From assembly GCF_013255915.1 (NCBI RefSeq), contig NZ_CP053896.1, forward strand, positions 248,001 to 312,000: DNA of 64,000 bases, read 5' to 3'. The notes under the pieces are model-generated. The model did no database searches. It was not told the DNA's origin and saw only the letters and a list, made by a program, of their open reading frames with translations. Source of the stretch: Providencia rettgeri (GTDB lineage Bacteria; Pseudomonadota; Gammaproteobacteria; Enterobacterales; Enterobacteriaceae). A program made the position numbers and the translations under genes. Below, one piece after another: positions 18,708 through 27,779 of the stretch. Positions within the stretch are counted from its first letter, which is position 1; every line of letters starts with the position of its first letter.

Positions 18708-18929
18708 TTAAAAATCATGGGACTGAAAGAAGGTTTTAATATCAATTTCAAAATACGTTGCATACTGGAACAATCTATCTAAAGTAATTCTATTTACTCC
18801 TCTTTCATATCGTGACTGTTGTTGTGGGCTGATGCCAATAACCTCGGATAGTTCATTAACTGAAAGTCCATTCGTTTTCCGATAATAAAGTATTTTTTTG
18901 CCAATTAGGTGAGATGTTGAATAAGGCAT
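18708..18929 (-). CDS. MrpJ-like XRE regulator, type A
   Basis: The short 73-residue protein is almost entirely a helix-turn-helix domain (LSEVIGISPQQQSRYERGVN then RITLDRLFQYATYFEIDI). It is paralogous to the proteins at 20115-20399 and 27278-27556 and lacks their longer C-terminal tail. It lies 189 bp after the extra adhesin gene and about 100 bp before the type B regulator. Probable fimbrial-operon-linked regulator; target unknown. Confidence 0.75.
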   Translation of the reverse strand: MPYSTSHLIGKKILYYRKTNGLSVNELSEVIGISPQQQSRYERGVNRITLDRLFQYATYFEIDIKTFFQSHDF

Positions 18930-19118
18930 ATATACTCCTATAATTATATTTTTTATTTCTAACTAAACACGATGAAAGATTACCTCTCTATCTTAACCAT
19001 TTTAATAAAATAGTAAATTTGCTATTTATCAATTGTTCGATGATATTTTTCGATGTTAGCAATAAAAATCAAGTTATAAATAAATTAATATCTTTTTATG
19101 ATTAATGTTGGATGCTAT

Positions 19119-20105
19119 TTATTCATATCTTATGTTAACCGAAGCTGTTGAGTTTGCAGTTCCTGCAGTTATATTATTAGCAGTCTTAATATATCTAGCT
19201 TTCCAATTAAAAATATAATCGCCACCTGCAACATTGTTTTGCAAAGTGAACTTTGAGTTGAGCTTTATCGGGTTACTATTTCTATCCAATAATTGAATGG
19301 CGACTCCGGTTGCTTGCCCTTGTCCAGACAATTTAATCTTCCCTGTATTGATATCAACATACCCAGCACTACTTGTGACTGTCACTTTTAGATTGGTGCC
19401 TGCAGCGCAGCTTAATGTAATGGGTATATTGACACTATTGCTAGTAGAGCCAATAGCTTTAAACTGAGTATCATACCAAGTCCCTAAGTTAACATTGTAA
19501 CTTGTCGCTTTTGTTGAGCACTTTAATACATTAATTTTGATAGTACCTGCTGGAATATTCAGCGATGTTAAATTCCACGTACTGTTATGTGGCGCAGGGT
19601 TACGCTGTGTTAGTCTTCCCACATGCCCTGCCTTTAAATTTCCCCCTTGTGTGACTTGTCCTGTTTTTTTTATGGTAATCGTCCAATATGGGTTAGCAAT
19701 AGTCCAAGCGGCTGGGTTAGCTGCTGTTGGTGGTCCATAACGTGTATTTAAAAAACCGATATTGGTTGCTTTCACTTGAATGCTGATGCCCGGTATATTA
19801 CTGGCTGCAATTTTATTGCCGTTTGGTACCCAACCATTGACATAGTCAGCGTGTAAGTAGGCATCACCACATTGACCATTACTTTTTGGGCCTGAAAATG
19901 TATTGACTTGTGAGCCTTTAAAATTGACCTGAATAGTGGCTAAATCGCGAGCCCCTGTATCATCATATTGCAGCGAATAGGTTCTTGCTGGTACATTCAC
20001 CACAACATTCCGTAAATTAGGATTTTGAATACAGGCCGCTTGTGTATATGCAGAATAAGCAAAAACCGAGCCTATTATTACCAGTAAAATTTTCTTTTTA
20101 GTCAT
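19119..20105 (-). CDS. Extra fimbrial tip adhesin-like protein in operon 2
   Basis: The 328-residue secreted protein has a signal peptide (cleavage after YTQA-AC), an N-terminal receptor-binding-like domain (about 25-190) and a C-terminal pilin domain with NIPITLSCAAGTNLKVTVTS and terminal SVNIRYE. The pilin domain is very similar to those of the adhesins at 21480-22451 and 28819-29802, while the N-terminal domain differs much more. It sits between two type A regulators, outside the normal gene order, so it looks like an inserted second adhesin. Ligand unknown. Confidence 0.78.
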   Translation of the reverse strand: MTKKKILLVIIGSVFAYSAYTQAACIQNPNLRNVVVNVPARTYSLQYDDTGARDLATIQVNFKGSQVNTFSGPKSNGQCGDAYLHADYVNGWVPNGNKIAASNIPGISIQVKATNIGFLNTRYGPPTAANPAAWTIANPYWTITIKKTGQVTQGGNLKAGHVGRLTQRNPAPHNSTWNLTSLNIPAGTIKINVLKCSTKATSYNVNLGTWYDTQFKAIGSTSNSVNIPITLSCAAGTNLKVTVTSSAGYVDINTGKIKLSGQGQATGVAIQLLDRNSNPIKLNSKFTLQNNVAGGDYIFNWKARYIKTANNITAGTANSTASVNIRYE

Positions 20106-20114
20106 AAAATATCC

Positions 20115-20399
20115 TTAACATTTACTTTTTTTATTTAAATATTTTTCTTCTGCATGCTCAATCTCATTGATCTCTCTAGAATTGAAAATAAAAAAAGCCA
20201 TAATATCAATTTCAAATATCTTAGAGTAATGATAAAGCCTATCAATATTAATTCGATTAATACCACGCTCATAGCGTGACTGTTGTTGTTCACTCACACC
20301 CACGATATTAGATAAATTTTCTAATGTCATGCCTTTCATTTTTCGGTAATAGGTGATTTTATTGCCAATTATTTTTGATATAAGATAGTAATTAGGCAT
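20115..20399 (-). CDS. MrpJ-like XRE regulator, type A
   Basis: The 94-residue protein has a helix-turn-helix domain (LSNIVGVSEQQQSRYERGIN then INIDRLYHYSKIFEIDI) and a charged C-terminal tail. It begins about 45 bp after the minor pilin gene of operon 2 and ends 9 bp before the extra adhesin gene, so it is probably co-transcribed. Similar to fimbria-linked MrpJ regulators of Proteus; function inferred. Confidence 0.76.
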   Translation of the reverse strand: MPNYYLISKIIGNKITYYRKMKGMTLENLSNIVGVSEQQQSRYERGINRINIDRLYHYSKIFEIDIMAFFIFNSREINEIEHAEEKYLNKKSKC

Positions 20400-20443
20400 A
20401 CCGCTTTCCCCTATTAAAACTGATATAATTAAAACAAACTTAC

Positions 20444-20941
20444 TTACTGATATGTAAATGTAAATTCTAAATGGCTTTTAAATGAACCTGCAACCATACC
20501 ACTTCCATAACCCGAGACTCTTGCCGATAATGGGATTTCAACATTTCGCGTTTGAGTATTAACATTCGCGGTAATGGTATCGCCATTTTTTATTGTTGTT
20601 TTATTGCCGGTATTGGCTAAATTTAATGCCACATTTTTCGCCGTACCATTATTAATAAAATGTTCAGTTATTGTTGAGTCTGGCGTACCTGATATTTTCA
20701 TTACAGCTTTGGTGGTGCCTACAGGGCAATTTTTTAGCTTCACGGAAAAATCAACCCACGGAGATTTTTGCGTATCTTTGATATTCCAAATATTAATTTT
20801 TTTCAAATCGATTAAATAATTATTTTTTTCAACCTCACAAGGAGCAGCAATAACGACGCCATGCACTTTAATATTTGCTGTTAGCCCAAATGCAGTTAAA
20901 GAACAGCTCATTAGTGATAGTAATAGGATAAAATGTCTCAT
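20444..20941 (-). CDS. Minor fimbrial subunit, operon 2
   Basis: The 165-residue precursor has a signal peptide (MRHFILLLSLMSCSLTAFG) and a pilin fold with two cysteines (APCEV and KNCPVGT). The paralogue at 27780-28277 has the same length and order. The ATG at 20941 is chosen over the in-frame 21010, which would overlap the previous gene and precede the signal peptide. Likely adaptor or tip-proximal subunit, assembled in the outer-membrane fimbria by the chaperone-usher pair. Confidence 0.82.
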   Translation of the reverse strand: MRHFILLLSLMSCSLTAFGLTANIKVHGVVIAAPCEVEKNNYLIDLKKINIWNIKDTQKSPWVDFSVKLKNCPVGTTKAVMKISGTPDSTITEHFINNGTAKNVALNLANTGNKTTIKNGDTITANVNTQTRNVEIPLSARVSGYGSGMVAGSFKSHLEFTFTYQ

Positions 20942-20954
20942 ATTATTTTCTCTT

Positions 20955-21470
20955 TTATAAATAGGTAATTGTTGCCGTAATATTGGCGGAAATAGTTCCC
21001 GGAGTGGCATTACCTAATGAGCTAAAGGCACGTGTGCGTAATGGAATATTAATATTCGCTTGCCCATTTGTCGGAACTTGTAATACTTTTTGGTTACCTA
21101 AAGCGGTTGTTCCATTACCATTTTGTAGTTGAACGGCTAGGTTTTTAGCCGTACCTTGATTTTTGTATAAGCTTGCTGCATCCGCAGTATCTGCGGTTCC
21201 TGTAAACGTCAGTTTTACTTGGTTAATAAAAGATGAACAATTATTAAGGCTAATATTAAATGTGTTCCAGTTAGAACCTGAACTCGCATTACGAAATACA
21301 TCAGCAGAAATATTTTTCAGGTCAATATCAATATTATTCCCACCGGTAATATTGCAAGTTGCGGCTCTAATATTTCCGGTAAAGTTCAATGTCACTGTGC
21401 TAGCAGCAAATAAATTCCCACTGAATATTAAGCTACTAAGTAAAAGTAAATTTTTAGATATTTTTTTCAT
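20955..21470 (-). CDS. Minor fimbrial subunit (FimF/MrpG-like), operon 2
   Basis: The 171-residue precursor has a signal peptide ending NLFAAS, a donor-strand-like N terminus VTLNFTGNI, a Cys pair (AATCNI and NNCSS) and the pilin C terminus ISANITATITYL. Its paralogue is at 28293-28808. It lies 9 bp after the adhesin gene and 13 bp before the next minor subunit gene, in one operon. Confidence 0.85.
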   Translation of the reverse strand: MKKISKNLLLLSSLIFSGNLFAASTVTLNFTGNIRAATCNITGGNNIDIDLKNISADVFRNASSGSNWNTFNISLNNCSSFINQVKLTFTGTADTADAASLYKNQGTAKNLAVQLQNGNGTTALGNQKVLQVPTNGQANINIPLRTRAFSSLGNATPGTISANITATITYL

Positions 21471-21479
21471 TTTTTATTC

Positions 21480-22451
21480 CTACTCATAGCGAATATTTAC
21501 AGTAGCAGAGGCATTCGCTGTACCCGGCGTGATATTATCTGCCGTTTTGATATAGCGAGCTTTCCAATCAAACATATAATCACCAGCCGGCACATTATTT
21601 TGCAGGCTATTTGTGGTGTTCAATTTGATTGGATTATTATTTTTATCCAACAATTGTATTGCGACACCAGTGGCGCTATCAGGTCCCGTTAGAGCTAATT
21701 TTCCTGTAGCGGTATCTTCATATTTAGAACTTGTGACCGTCGCTTTAATATTGGTACCCGCTGCACATGTTAAGGTAATTGGAATATCTACAGGCGCACT
21801 GGTTGAGCCTATATTAGGGAATTGTGTATCATACCAATCTTGCATATCAATATTGTAGGTTGACTGGTTGTTTTTTAATGAACAGCTAAGTACATTGATA
21901 CGAATCGCATTTGCAGGCATGTTTAAAGTTGTTAAAGTCCAAGTTACATTTGTTGGCGCACGGTAAGTTGTAGTTAACCTTGCAACATTCCCCGCTCTTA
22001 ATGTGCCACCTTGTACTACCGAACCGAGTTTTTTTACCGTAATAGTCCAATGTGTTGTTAATATATTATAATTAGTGTTGTTTCTATCCCATAATGCATT
22101 AAAATCTCCAATACCTGCGGTTGTAACAGAAATACCAATACCAGAAATATTAGATAGAGCAACTTTATTGGCATTAGGTGACCAGCTATTAATAAAGCTA
22201 CCAGTTAAGTATGAAGTAGCACAAGTACTCGCATCACTAACTACCCATTGAGATGTAGATGAAAAATTGGTGTAGAGAGAACCTAAGTCTCTGGAGGTAT
22301 TGTCATCATATTGAACGTTATATACTGCACTCGGTATATTAGCTATTTTGTTATTTAAATTTGGGTTTAAGGTACATGCTGCATTAGCATATCCTGAGTA
22401 TAAATATATACAACTCACTGCCAATATTGATTTATAAATGAAATTTTTCAT
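21480..22451 (-). CDS. Fimbrial tip adhesin-like protein, operon 2
   Basis: The 323-residue precursor has a signal peptide (cleavage YANA-AC), an N-terminal putative receptor-binding domain (about residues 26-185) and a C-terminal pilin domain (NIKATVTSSKYEDT..., ending SATVNIRYE). The two-domain layout and length are those of fimbrial tip adhesins. It directly follows the usher gene, as its counterpart does in operon 1. Receptor specificity is unknown and the N-terminal domain differs strongly from the two other adhesins here. Confidence 0.8.
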   Translation of the reverse strand: MKNFIYKSILAVSCIYLYSGYANAACTLNPNLNNKIANIPSAVYNVQYDDNTSRDLGSLYTNFSSTSQWVVSDASTCATSYLTGSFINSWSPNANKVALSNISGIGISVTTAGIGDFNALWDRNNTNYNILTTHWTITVKKLGSVVQGGTLRAGNVARLTTTYRAPTNVTWTLTTLNMPANAIRINVLSCSLKNNQSTYNIDMQDWYDTQFPNIGSTSAPVDIPITLTCAAGTNIKATVTSSKYEDTATGKLALTGPDSATGVAIQLLDKNNNPIKLNTTNSLQNNVPAGDYMFDWKARYIKTADNITPGTANASATVNIRYE

Positions 22452-22464
22452 TATTTACTCCTTA

Positions 22465-24975
22465 TTATCGGCAAACAGCAGTTGTTTTATATAACCCCAT
22501 ATAATTCGATATACCTGCTAAGTTATAATTTACTTGGCATTGTTGTTTATCGTTATATTGAATAATAAAATTGCCATTTTCAGCTAAACCAGATAAATAA
22601 ATTTCGCCATCATTGCCTACTATATTATTTAGCTGTGGATTATCTTTAAATATGGCCTGAGCACCGAAAGGCACGGGTTTACCATCAGCAAAACTTAATA
22701 TCATGATGGCACGGTACCCGACATTCGCTGCAAAATTGGCTTTCACCAGTGCACCACGACTTGGAGCAACACTTTGGCTGGTTAATTCCATTTCGGTATT
22801 TTCAGGCAACCCCGAGGTATCGATATCAATCACATTTTTGCGATAAGCCGTGACATAAGGTACTAGCGCATAACCTTGGTTATTAGTGACAACCCCTGCT
22901 TGGTTTAATACTGGTACATCACCTGCATCTGGGATTTCAACAATAGCCGCGGTTTCGCCTAATTGTTGACCGAGTACAAGGCCGCCAGAGTGAGCCACTA
23001 AGCTACCATTAACACCGTAATAAAGGTTATAGTTGTCTTTGCTATAGCCTGTTCCACCTGAAATTTCACCATATTGGCCTTTATAAGAAGCGTTCATATT
23101 ACCGCTCGTACCTTGTTCTTGAGTGGTGAAACCCTGCTGCATGCTCCAATTTAAGCGGTTATTAAGTTGTGAAGCGGAAAGCCCAATACTGCCTGTGCTT
23201 GGGCCGTTGCTGCTACTATTACTGTTAAAGTTGTAATAGAAGGTGTTATCAAACACGGTAAATGGCACACTGACAGAGAAGGCAAGCTGATGATCATCTT
23301 CACTTTTCGTACGGCTACCGGAAGTATATGAGTAGCTATTGGTATTTTTGTTATAGGTATAATTCAAACTATAACTAATGCCTTGCCAACTGTTGTTATA
23401 ACCCACGGTGGCAGACTGAGTTTTACGGTCACTATTCCAGTAGTCTTCATTGATATAGCCTACGGAGATTGAACCAAAGTTATCCCCTAAGTTTTGGCTG
23501 AGGGTGATCTCACCGCGATTACGGCGGCGTTCAATTTCAGGGATATAGTTTGTATTTCTATAGCCGTCAAAGACTTCCGCTAAACTGTAAAAACCTTTAG
23601 TGGAATAACGATAACCAGCCAATGCGATATTAGTACCAATATCGTTGATATTTTTGTTATAGCGGAAACGGTATGATTGGCCTTTTTCCTTAACGTCATT
23701 ACCTAGCGTTGAATTTGCATGGGTAACGTCAATGGATAACGCACCAAATCGCCCAAGGTTTTGGCCTGCGCCGATGGAGTAAGATTGGTAATGCTCACTC
23801 ACTTGGCTACCACCATAAGCGGTAATACCATAAGGTAGACCATAGATTAAGGTAAATTGGCCAAATTTTGTTTTATCAATGCTACTGTCATAAGCGCGGT
23901 ATTCCCCGCCCGTTACGCTATAAGAAAAATATCCTTCACGTTGTAATACAGGTAATGAAGCAAAAGGAACGATTTGATATTGCTCGCTACCGTTGGATTC
24001 TTTGATGGTGACATGCAAATCACCGCTTCCCCCTGTTGGGTATAAGTCGTTGATTTCAAAAGGGCCCGCAGCCACCTCGGTTTGGTAGATAATGTAACCA
24101 TTTTGGCGGATCGTCACCTGTGCGTTGCTACGAGCAATCCCACGTACAACGGGCGCATAGCCGCGTAAACTCTCAGGGGACATATCATCATCTGTCGCAA
24201 GCTGAGCACCCCGAAATGGCACGCTATCAAAAACCATCGAAGGTGAGACACTATCCCCCAAGGTCAACTGACTTTTGATGCTATTAATACCGCGTGATGC
24301 GTAGGTATAGATGGTATCCCATTTACCGGATTGGTCGGTACTACTTGACCATGTTGTGTAATTGCGTAGCCGCCATGCTCCAATATTTAAGCCAGGTCTT
24401 AAATTTACATAATGGGATGTGTTATCCGAACCACTACTTTTACGATCGTAATTTTTAGAGCCGTTATAGCTGTAATTTAATAGCAGTGCGTTGATGCCAT
24501 TATCGATATTGGCTAAGTCAACGTAACCCCTTGGGTTTCTATCCAATGCGATTTGGGGGATGCTTAAATATAAACGTTGAGAATCAAACTCAAAATTACT
24601 TGTGGCATCAGGGATCGCTGCAAGGTTTACACAGTGACTTCCTGCGGTTTGTAATTCAGGGTATTCCGCTGTTTTGATACCAAACTCTTTAATATCAGCA
24701 AGTGATAAACATGGAACTAATTGGTTACGGCTATTTTTTTCAAATTTAAGATTTTTAGCACCAATTAAGTTGGTGTTGACATAAATATCAACATAGTAGT
24801 CACCGGCTAATTGCTCATTATTCTCGAACTGTGACAAATCAACCGAATCTTTATTCGGTAGCTCTAAAAAGTCAGGATCAAAGTAGACATTATTTTCTGT
24901 TTTTTCTTCAGCATATAGCGATGCGGTATAGCCTAAATATAATAGTAGGCCTAGAGATATTTTATTTATTTTCAT
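22465..24975 (-). CDS. Outer-membrane fimbrial usher, operon 2
   Basis: The 836-residue precursor has a signal peptide (ends SLYAEE), an N-terminal chaperone-binding domain (FDPDFLELPNKDSVDLSQF), the large 24-strand barrel with a plug, and C-terminal domains ending in the conserved Cys pair (QQCQVNYNLAGI ... TAVCR). It exports and assembles pilin subunits. ATG 24975 is chosen so the start matches its paralogue at 32339; an in-frame TTG four codons earlier is possible. It is highly similar to the other usher over the full length. Confidence 0.93.
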   Translation of the reverse strand: MKINKISLGLLLYLGYTASLYAEEKTENNVYFDPDFLELPNKDSVDLSQFENNEQLAGDYYVDIYVNTNLIGAKNLKFEKNSRNQLVPCLSLADIKEFGIKTAEYPELQTAGSHCVNLAAIPDATSNFEFDSQRLYLSIPQIALDRNPRGYVDLANIDNGINALLLNYSYNGSKNYDRKSSGSDNTSHYVNLRPGLNIGAWRLRNYTTWSSSTDQSGKWDTIYTYASRGINSIKSQLTLGDSVSPSMVFDSVPFRGAQLATDDDMSPESLRGYAPVVRGIARSNAQVTIRQNGYIIYQTEVAAGPFEINDLYPTGGSGDLHVTIKESNGSEQYQIVPFASLPVLQREGYFSYSVTGGEYRAYDSSIDKTKFGQFTLIYGLPYGITAYGGSQVSEHYQSYSIGAGQNLGRFGALSIDVTHANSTLGNDVKEKGQSYRFRYNKNINDIGTNIALAGYRYSTKGFYSLAEVFDGYRNTNYIPEIERRRNRGEITLSQNLGDNFGSISVGYINEDYWNSDRKTQSATVGYNNSWQGISYSLNYTYNKNTNSYSYTSGSRTKSEDDHQLAFSVSVPFTVFDNTFYYNFNSNSSSNGPSTGSIGLSASQLNNRLNWSMQQGFTTQEQGTSGNMNASYKGQYGEISGGTGYSKDNYNLYYGVNGSLVAHSGGLVLGQQLGETAAIVEIPDAGDVPVLNQAGVVTNNQGYALVPYVTAYRKNVIDIDTSGLPENTEMELTSQSVAPSRGALVKANFAANVGYRAIMILSFADGKPVPFGAQAIFKDNPQLNNIVGNDGEIYLSGLAENGNFIIQYNDKQQCQVNYNLAGISNYMGLYKTTAVCR

Positions 24976-25001
24976 GATAAAGCCCAACTTATTTTATAGT
25001 T

Positions 25002-25670
25002 TTATATTTTCTTTTCGAGTGCTTCTGGTGCTGCACCATAATCATTAATAACTTCCCATTTAATTGTTCCATTAGTATTTGAGTTATTAACCTCGAAAGT
25101 CGCACTTGAGAAAGGTGCCGCATAAGAAACATCATTAGCCTTTGTTCCGTTAAAGCTGATGCTCTGGAAATTCATAAAATAAGGTGTTGGGTTTTTAACC
25201 GTAATTTTATTTCCAGATTTAGACCACACTAATTTTTTTTGCTCTTCAATAAAATTAACATCTTTTAATGCTTTAGGGCGATAAATTAATTTCATTTGCG
25301 TTTTAAAGGCAATTTGTAATGAGTTTTCTGTTCTTTCTGTTGCTGGAATAGTTTTTATATTTAACCAGAACAATGACTCTCTATCATTAGGTAATTTATT
25401 TTCTGTTAAAAATATTCTAAGCGCATTAGTTCTATCTGCATTTAGCCTAAATAATGGTGGTGTGATAGAAAAATCAGACTGTTTTTTTTCATCTATATTA
25501 TCTATCCAAGATTGAATCAAATAAGGGATTTTATCTGGATTTTCTACGCTGATGCTGACATCTTTGTTTCCCTCATTATAAATAACACGGGTTCCACCAA
25601 TAATAACACCAGCATTCGCAGTATTTATTAGTGCAAGTAAGGAAATGAAAATATAGATAATAGATTTCAT
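25002..25670 (-). CDS. Periplasmic fimbrial chaperone, operon 2
   Basis: The 222-residue precursor has a signal peptide (ends NTANA-G) followed by the PapD-like immunoglobulin domain: GGTRVIYNEGNKDVSISVEN, RTNALRIFLTENKLP and SLFWLNIKTIP, with the subunit-binding Arg and Lys (TRVIY; FKTQMKLIYRP). It holds pilins in the periplasm and hands them to the usher encoded next. Its paralogue at 32365-33033 has the same length. Confidence 0.92.
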   Translation of the reverse strand: MKSIIYIFISLLALINTANAGVIIGGTRVIYNEGNKDVSISVENPDKIPYLIQSWIDNIDEKKQSDFSITPPLFRLNADRTNALRIFLTENKLPNDRESLFWLNIKTIPATERTENSLQIAFKTQMKLIYRPKALKDVNFIEEQKKLVWSKSGNKITVKNPTPYFMNFQSISFNGTKANDVSYAAPFSSATFEVNNSNTNGTIKWEVINDYGAAPEALEKKI

Positions 25671-25729
25671 AATACCACCATTGATTATTATTAGATAAGG
25701 CTTAAGTCCTTTTAAACCTTATTTATTAC

Positions 25730-26254
25730 TTAGTTATAATTGATTGTGAAAGTTGCTGTCGCATTTGCAGGACCAGGAGTCACTGTGTCAGACTTAGCAA
25801 TATAACGTGCTCTGAAATCTAAATTATTTTCCACATTTTGTTGTAATGGATATGCTTTAGAGGCAGTAAATAATGGAACAATTTTATTCGTATCATCAGT
25901 AATTTGAATTCCAACGCCAGTTGCAACGCCAGTTTCTTCTTTTAATTTAATAACTTCATCATCACCAATATAAGAATCAGCATCAAATTTTACTGAAGCC
26001 GTTGTTACTGTAGCAGGGCAATTAATTAATTTGATCGTAAATTTAGTTGCTGCCGCTGTACTTCCTGCGTTTGGTAATGCTTTTTTAGATACTTGTCCTA
26101 AGTTTACTTTTAGTGCATCAGAGCCAGCTGCTAATTCACATGCTTGGTCGATGATTTCACCTGTAAAGTCGATAGTACCATCTGCTGCTAATGCATTATT
26201 AACAGCAAAGATTGAGGTTGCAGCAATTAATGATGCAAGTAAGTTCTTTTTCAT
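25730..26254 (-). CDS. Major fimbrial subunit (pilin), operon 2
   Basis: The 174-residue precursor has a signal peptide ending NNALAADG, then GTIDFTGEIIDQACEL with the first pilin Cys, KLINCPATV with the second, and the penultimate-Tyr C terminus FTINYN. It is a type 1-like major pilin forming the fimbrial shaft. First gene of the operon, behind a predicted promoter and leader hairpin at 26288-26355; ggag lies before the ATG. Its paralogue is the pilin at 33091-33621. Confidence 0.92.
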   Translation of the reverse strand: MKKNLLASLIAATSIFAVNNALAADGTIDFTGEIIDQACELAAGSDALKVNLGQVSKKALPNAGSTAAATKFTIKLINCPATVTTASVKFDADSYIGDDEVIKLKEETGVATGVGIQITDDTNKIVPLFTASKAYPLQQNVENNLDFRARYIAKSDTVTPGPANATATFTINYN

Positions 26255-26287
26255 TTGTTTTTCTCCAAAAGATAATTATTTATTTTT

Positions 26288-26318
26288 ATTGAGTAGGTGG
26301 AATTACCAATTACTCAAT
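26288..26318 (-). promoter_or_regulatory. Leader stem-loop of fimbrial operon 2
   Basis: ATTGAGTA (26288-26295) and TACTCAAT (26311-26318) pair perfectly, with additional GGT/ACC pairing inside. The hairpin lies at the predicted 5' end of the mRNA, between promoter and pilin start, and has a weaker counterpart at 33655-33688 before operon 1. A regulatory role (RNA stability or protein binding) is inferred. Confidence 0.6.
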
Positions 26319-26326
26319 TGGAGAGT

Positions 26327-26355
26327 ATTTTGAAACTATTTATTAAAATAAACAA
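26327..26355 (-). promoter_or_regulatory. Predicted promoter of fimbrial operon 2
   Basis: On the minus strand TTGTTT (26350-26355), a 17-bp spacer and CAAAAT (26327-26332) form a sigma-70-like promoter. The same hexamers, spacer length and flanking tactc are conserved at 33696-33724 before operon 1. Conservation between otherwise diverged leaders supports the call. Confidence 0.6.
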
Positions 26356-26926
26356 GTTTTGTAAAATTTGGTAAAATATAATTAAATTTTAAAGTATTTA
26401 ATTTTTTTAATTAAGTTAACACATTATAAGAGAAGGATTAATACACTATATTGAGCTAAGTTAAATATAATTTTTTTTGATTTTTTCACTAAAGTTAAAT
26501 AACGATATAAAACTAAGAATAATTACAAGGAGGGATATAAATTTAATTTATCTCTCATATGGTGATAATTTGGGATTATAAGGTTTTGACTTATTAGACC
26601 ACATACAGTGGATGTTGTATTTTTACTATCGAAAAATGAAATAATAGTATAGATATCGGATTTAGCAGGTCTAAATGTGCTATTTATTTGGTTTTTTATA
26701 GAGAAAATGGTGTTGCCATTCAGTAAATGAATAAAAATAGGGGTAACTTTGGTTTTAAGGAAACATTAAATGACTATCAAAATGTTCTTATTAAATTCAA
26801 TTAAGTAGCCTTAATTTTAATTCGCTATGTTAAGGCTACGTGAGAGATTTCTTACTTATAGATACCTTTAGCTATAGTTGTCATGACTATAAATTTCCTA
26901 TAAATAAATTTAGTTTTGTATTAACG
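26356..26926. other. AT-rich spacer between fimbrial operons
   Basis: No gene was recognised in these 571 bp. Near the left operon's end lies a perfect inverted repeat, GTAGCCTTAA (26805-26814) with TTAAGGCTAC (26830-26839), which could be a weak terminator for the regulator gene ending at 26927, although no T run follows. The rest is AT-rich, as is typical for silenced (H-NS-type) fimbrial control regions. Confidence 0.45.
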
Positions 26927-27247
26927 CTATTTGTATAAATTGAAATTATGTTCTGGTGATAATAGGCTTTCTGCTTGCAACATTTTTTTTCTATTCTGTT
27001 TATTACTCATTGTGTTAACTGGTATTGGGATAGCAAAGTCAACAATTAACTCTTGAATATCAAGGTCGAGTATTTCGGAAATAGAATATAACGTATCAAC
27101 ATGAATTCGGATTTCGCCTAATTCATGGCGAGATTGATGCTGCTGACTAATCCCAAGTAATGTACTGAGTTGCTGAATACTCATATTTTGGTCTTTTCTT
27201 AGTGTGCGGATCCGCGCTCCGACAATTTTAGAGGTATTTTTTTTCAT
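26927..27247 (-). CDS. MrpJ-like XRE regulator, type B, last gene of fimbrial operon 1
   Basis: The 106-residue protein has a helix-turn-helix domain (LSTLLGISQQHQSRHELGEI then IHVDTLYSISEILDLDI) and a basic C-terminal tail. It is the type B paralogue of the protein at 18320-18607. It lies 30 bp after a type A regulator, so each fimbrial operon ends in an A-B regulator pair. It resembles MrpJ of Proteus; repression of motility or cross-control of fimbriae is inferred. Confidence 0.77.
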   Translation of the reverse strand: MKKNTSKIVGARIRTLRKDQNMSIQQLSTLLGISQQHQSRHELGEIRIHVDTLYSISEILDLDIQELIVDFAIPIPVNTMSNKQNRKKMLQAESLLSPEHNFNLYK

Positions 27248-27277
27248 ACGATAACCAATAATGATTAAGTAAAAATG

Positions 27278-27556
27278 CTATAAAGAAAATGATTTTTTAA
27301 TTTCATAACCATTTTTAATTTTTGTTTTTTCATCTTCACTAAATGAAAAGAAATAAATTATATTAATATCAAAATAATTAGAATATTGCTTTAGCCTATC
27401 TATCGATATTCGATTATTTCCTCGTTCATAACGTAGTTGCTGTTGCTCACTAATTCCAACAGTTTTAGCAAGGGCAGTAAGAGAGAGTCCTTTATTTTTA
27501 CGCAATGATTTTATTTTATTACCAATAACCGCAGAGACAGGGTAATAATTGCTCAT
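27278..27556 (-). CDS. MrpJ-like XRE regulator, type A, operon 1
   Basis: The 92-residue protein has the domain LAKTVGISEQQQLRYERGNN then ISIDRLKQYSNYFDINI and a lysine-rich tail. It is paralogous to the proteins at 20115-20399 and 18708-18929, with Leu replacing Ser in the usual QQQSRYERG. A gap of about 220 bp separates it from the last pilin gene, so it may have its own promoter. Confidence 0.76.
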   Translation of the reverse strand: MSNYYPVSAVIGNKIKSLRKNKGLSLTALAKTVGISEQQQLRYERGNNRISIDRLKQYSNYFDINIIYFFSFSEDEKTKIKNGYEIKKSFSL

Positions 27557-27779
27557 TATTTAACCTCATTGATTTTTTACTCTTAATTGGTATAGGGTTA
27601 TATCTTTAACATCACGATATATTTATCAGGTATCCTTTATCCTATCTTGATTTAAATCATAAGTGATCAAACTATGTTTTTTATATTGAAAATATTAAAT
27701 ATTATCGTCATCTCAAAATTTGAACCATTCTAATTAAGATGGTTTATTTTAGATTATCAATATAAAGACACTAGATTTA

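Noticed and set aside
26805-26839. Rho-independent terminator of fimbrial operon 1
   Set aside because: The 10-bp stem is perfect, but no T run follows on the minus strand, so it is described only as an inverted repeat.
26255-26926. Invertible (phase-variable) fimbrial promoter
   Set aside because: A matching pair of inverted repeats flanking the promoter was not found and there is no site-specific recombinase gene nearby, unlike the mrp or fim switches.
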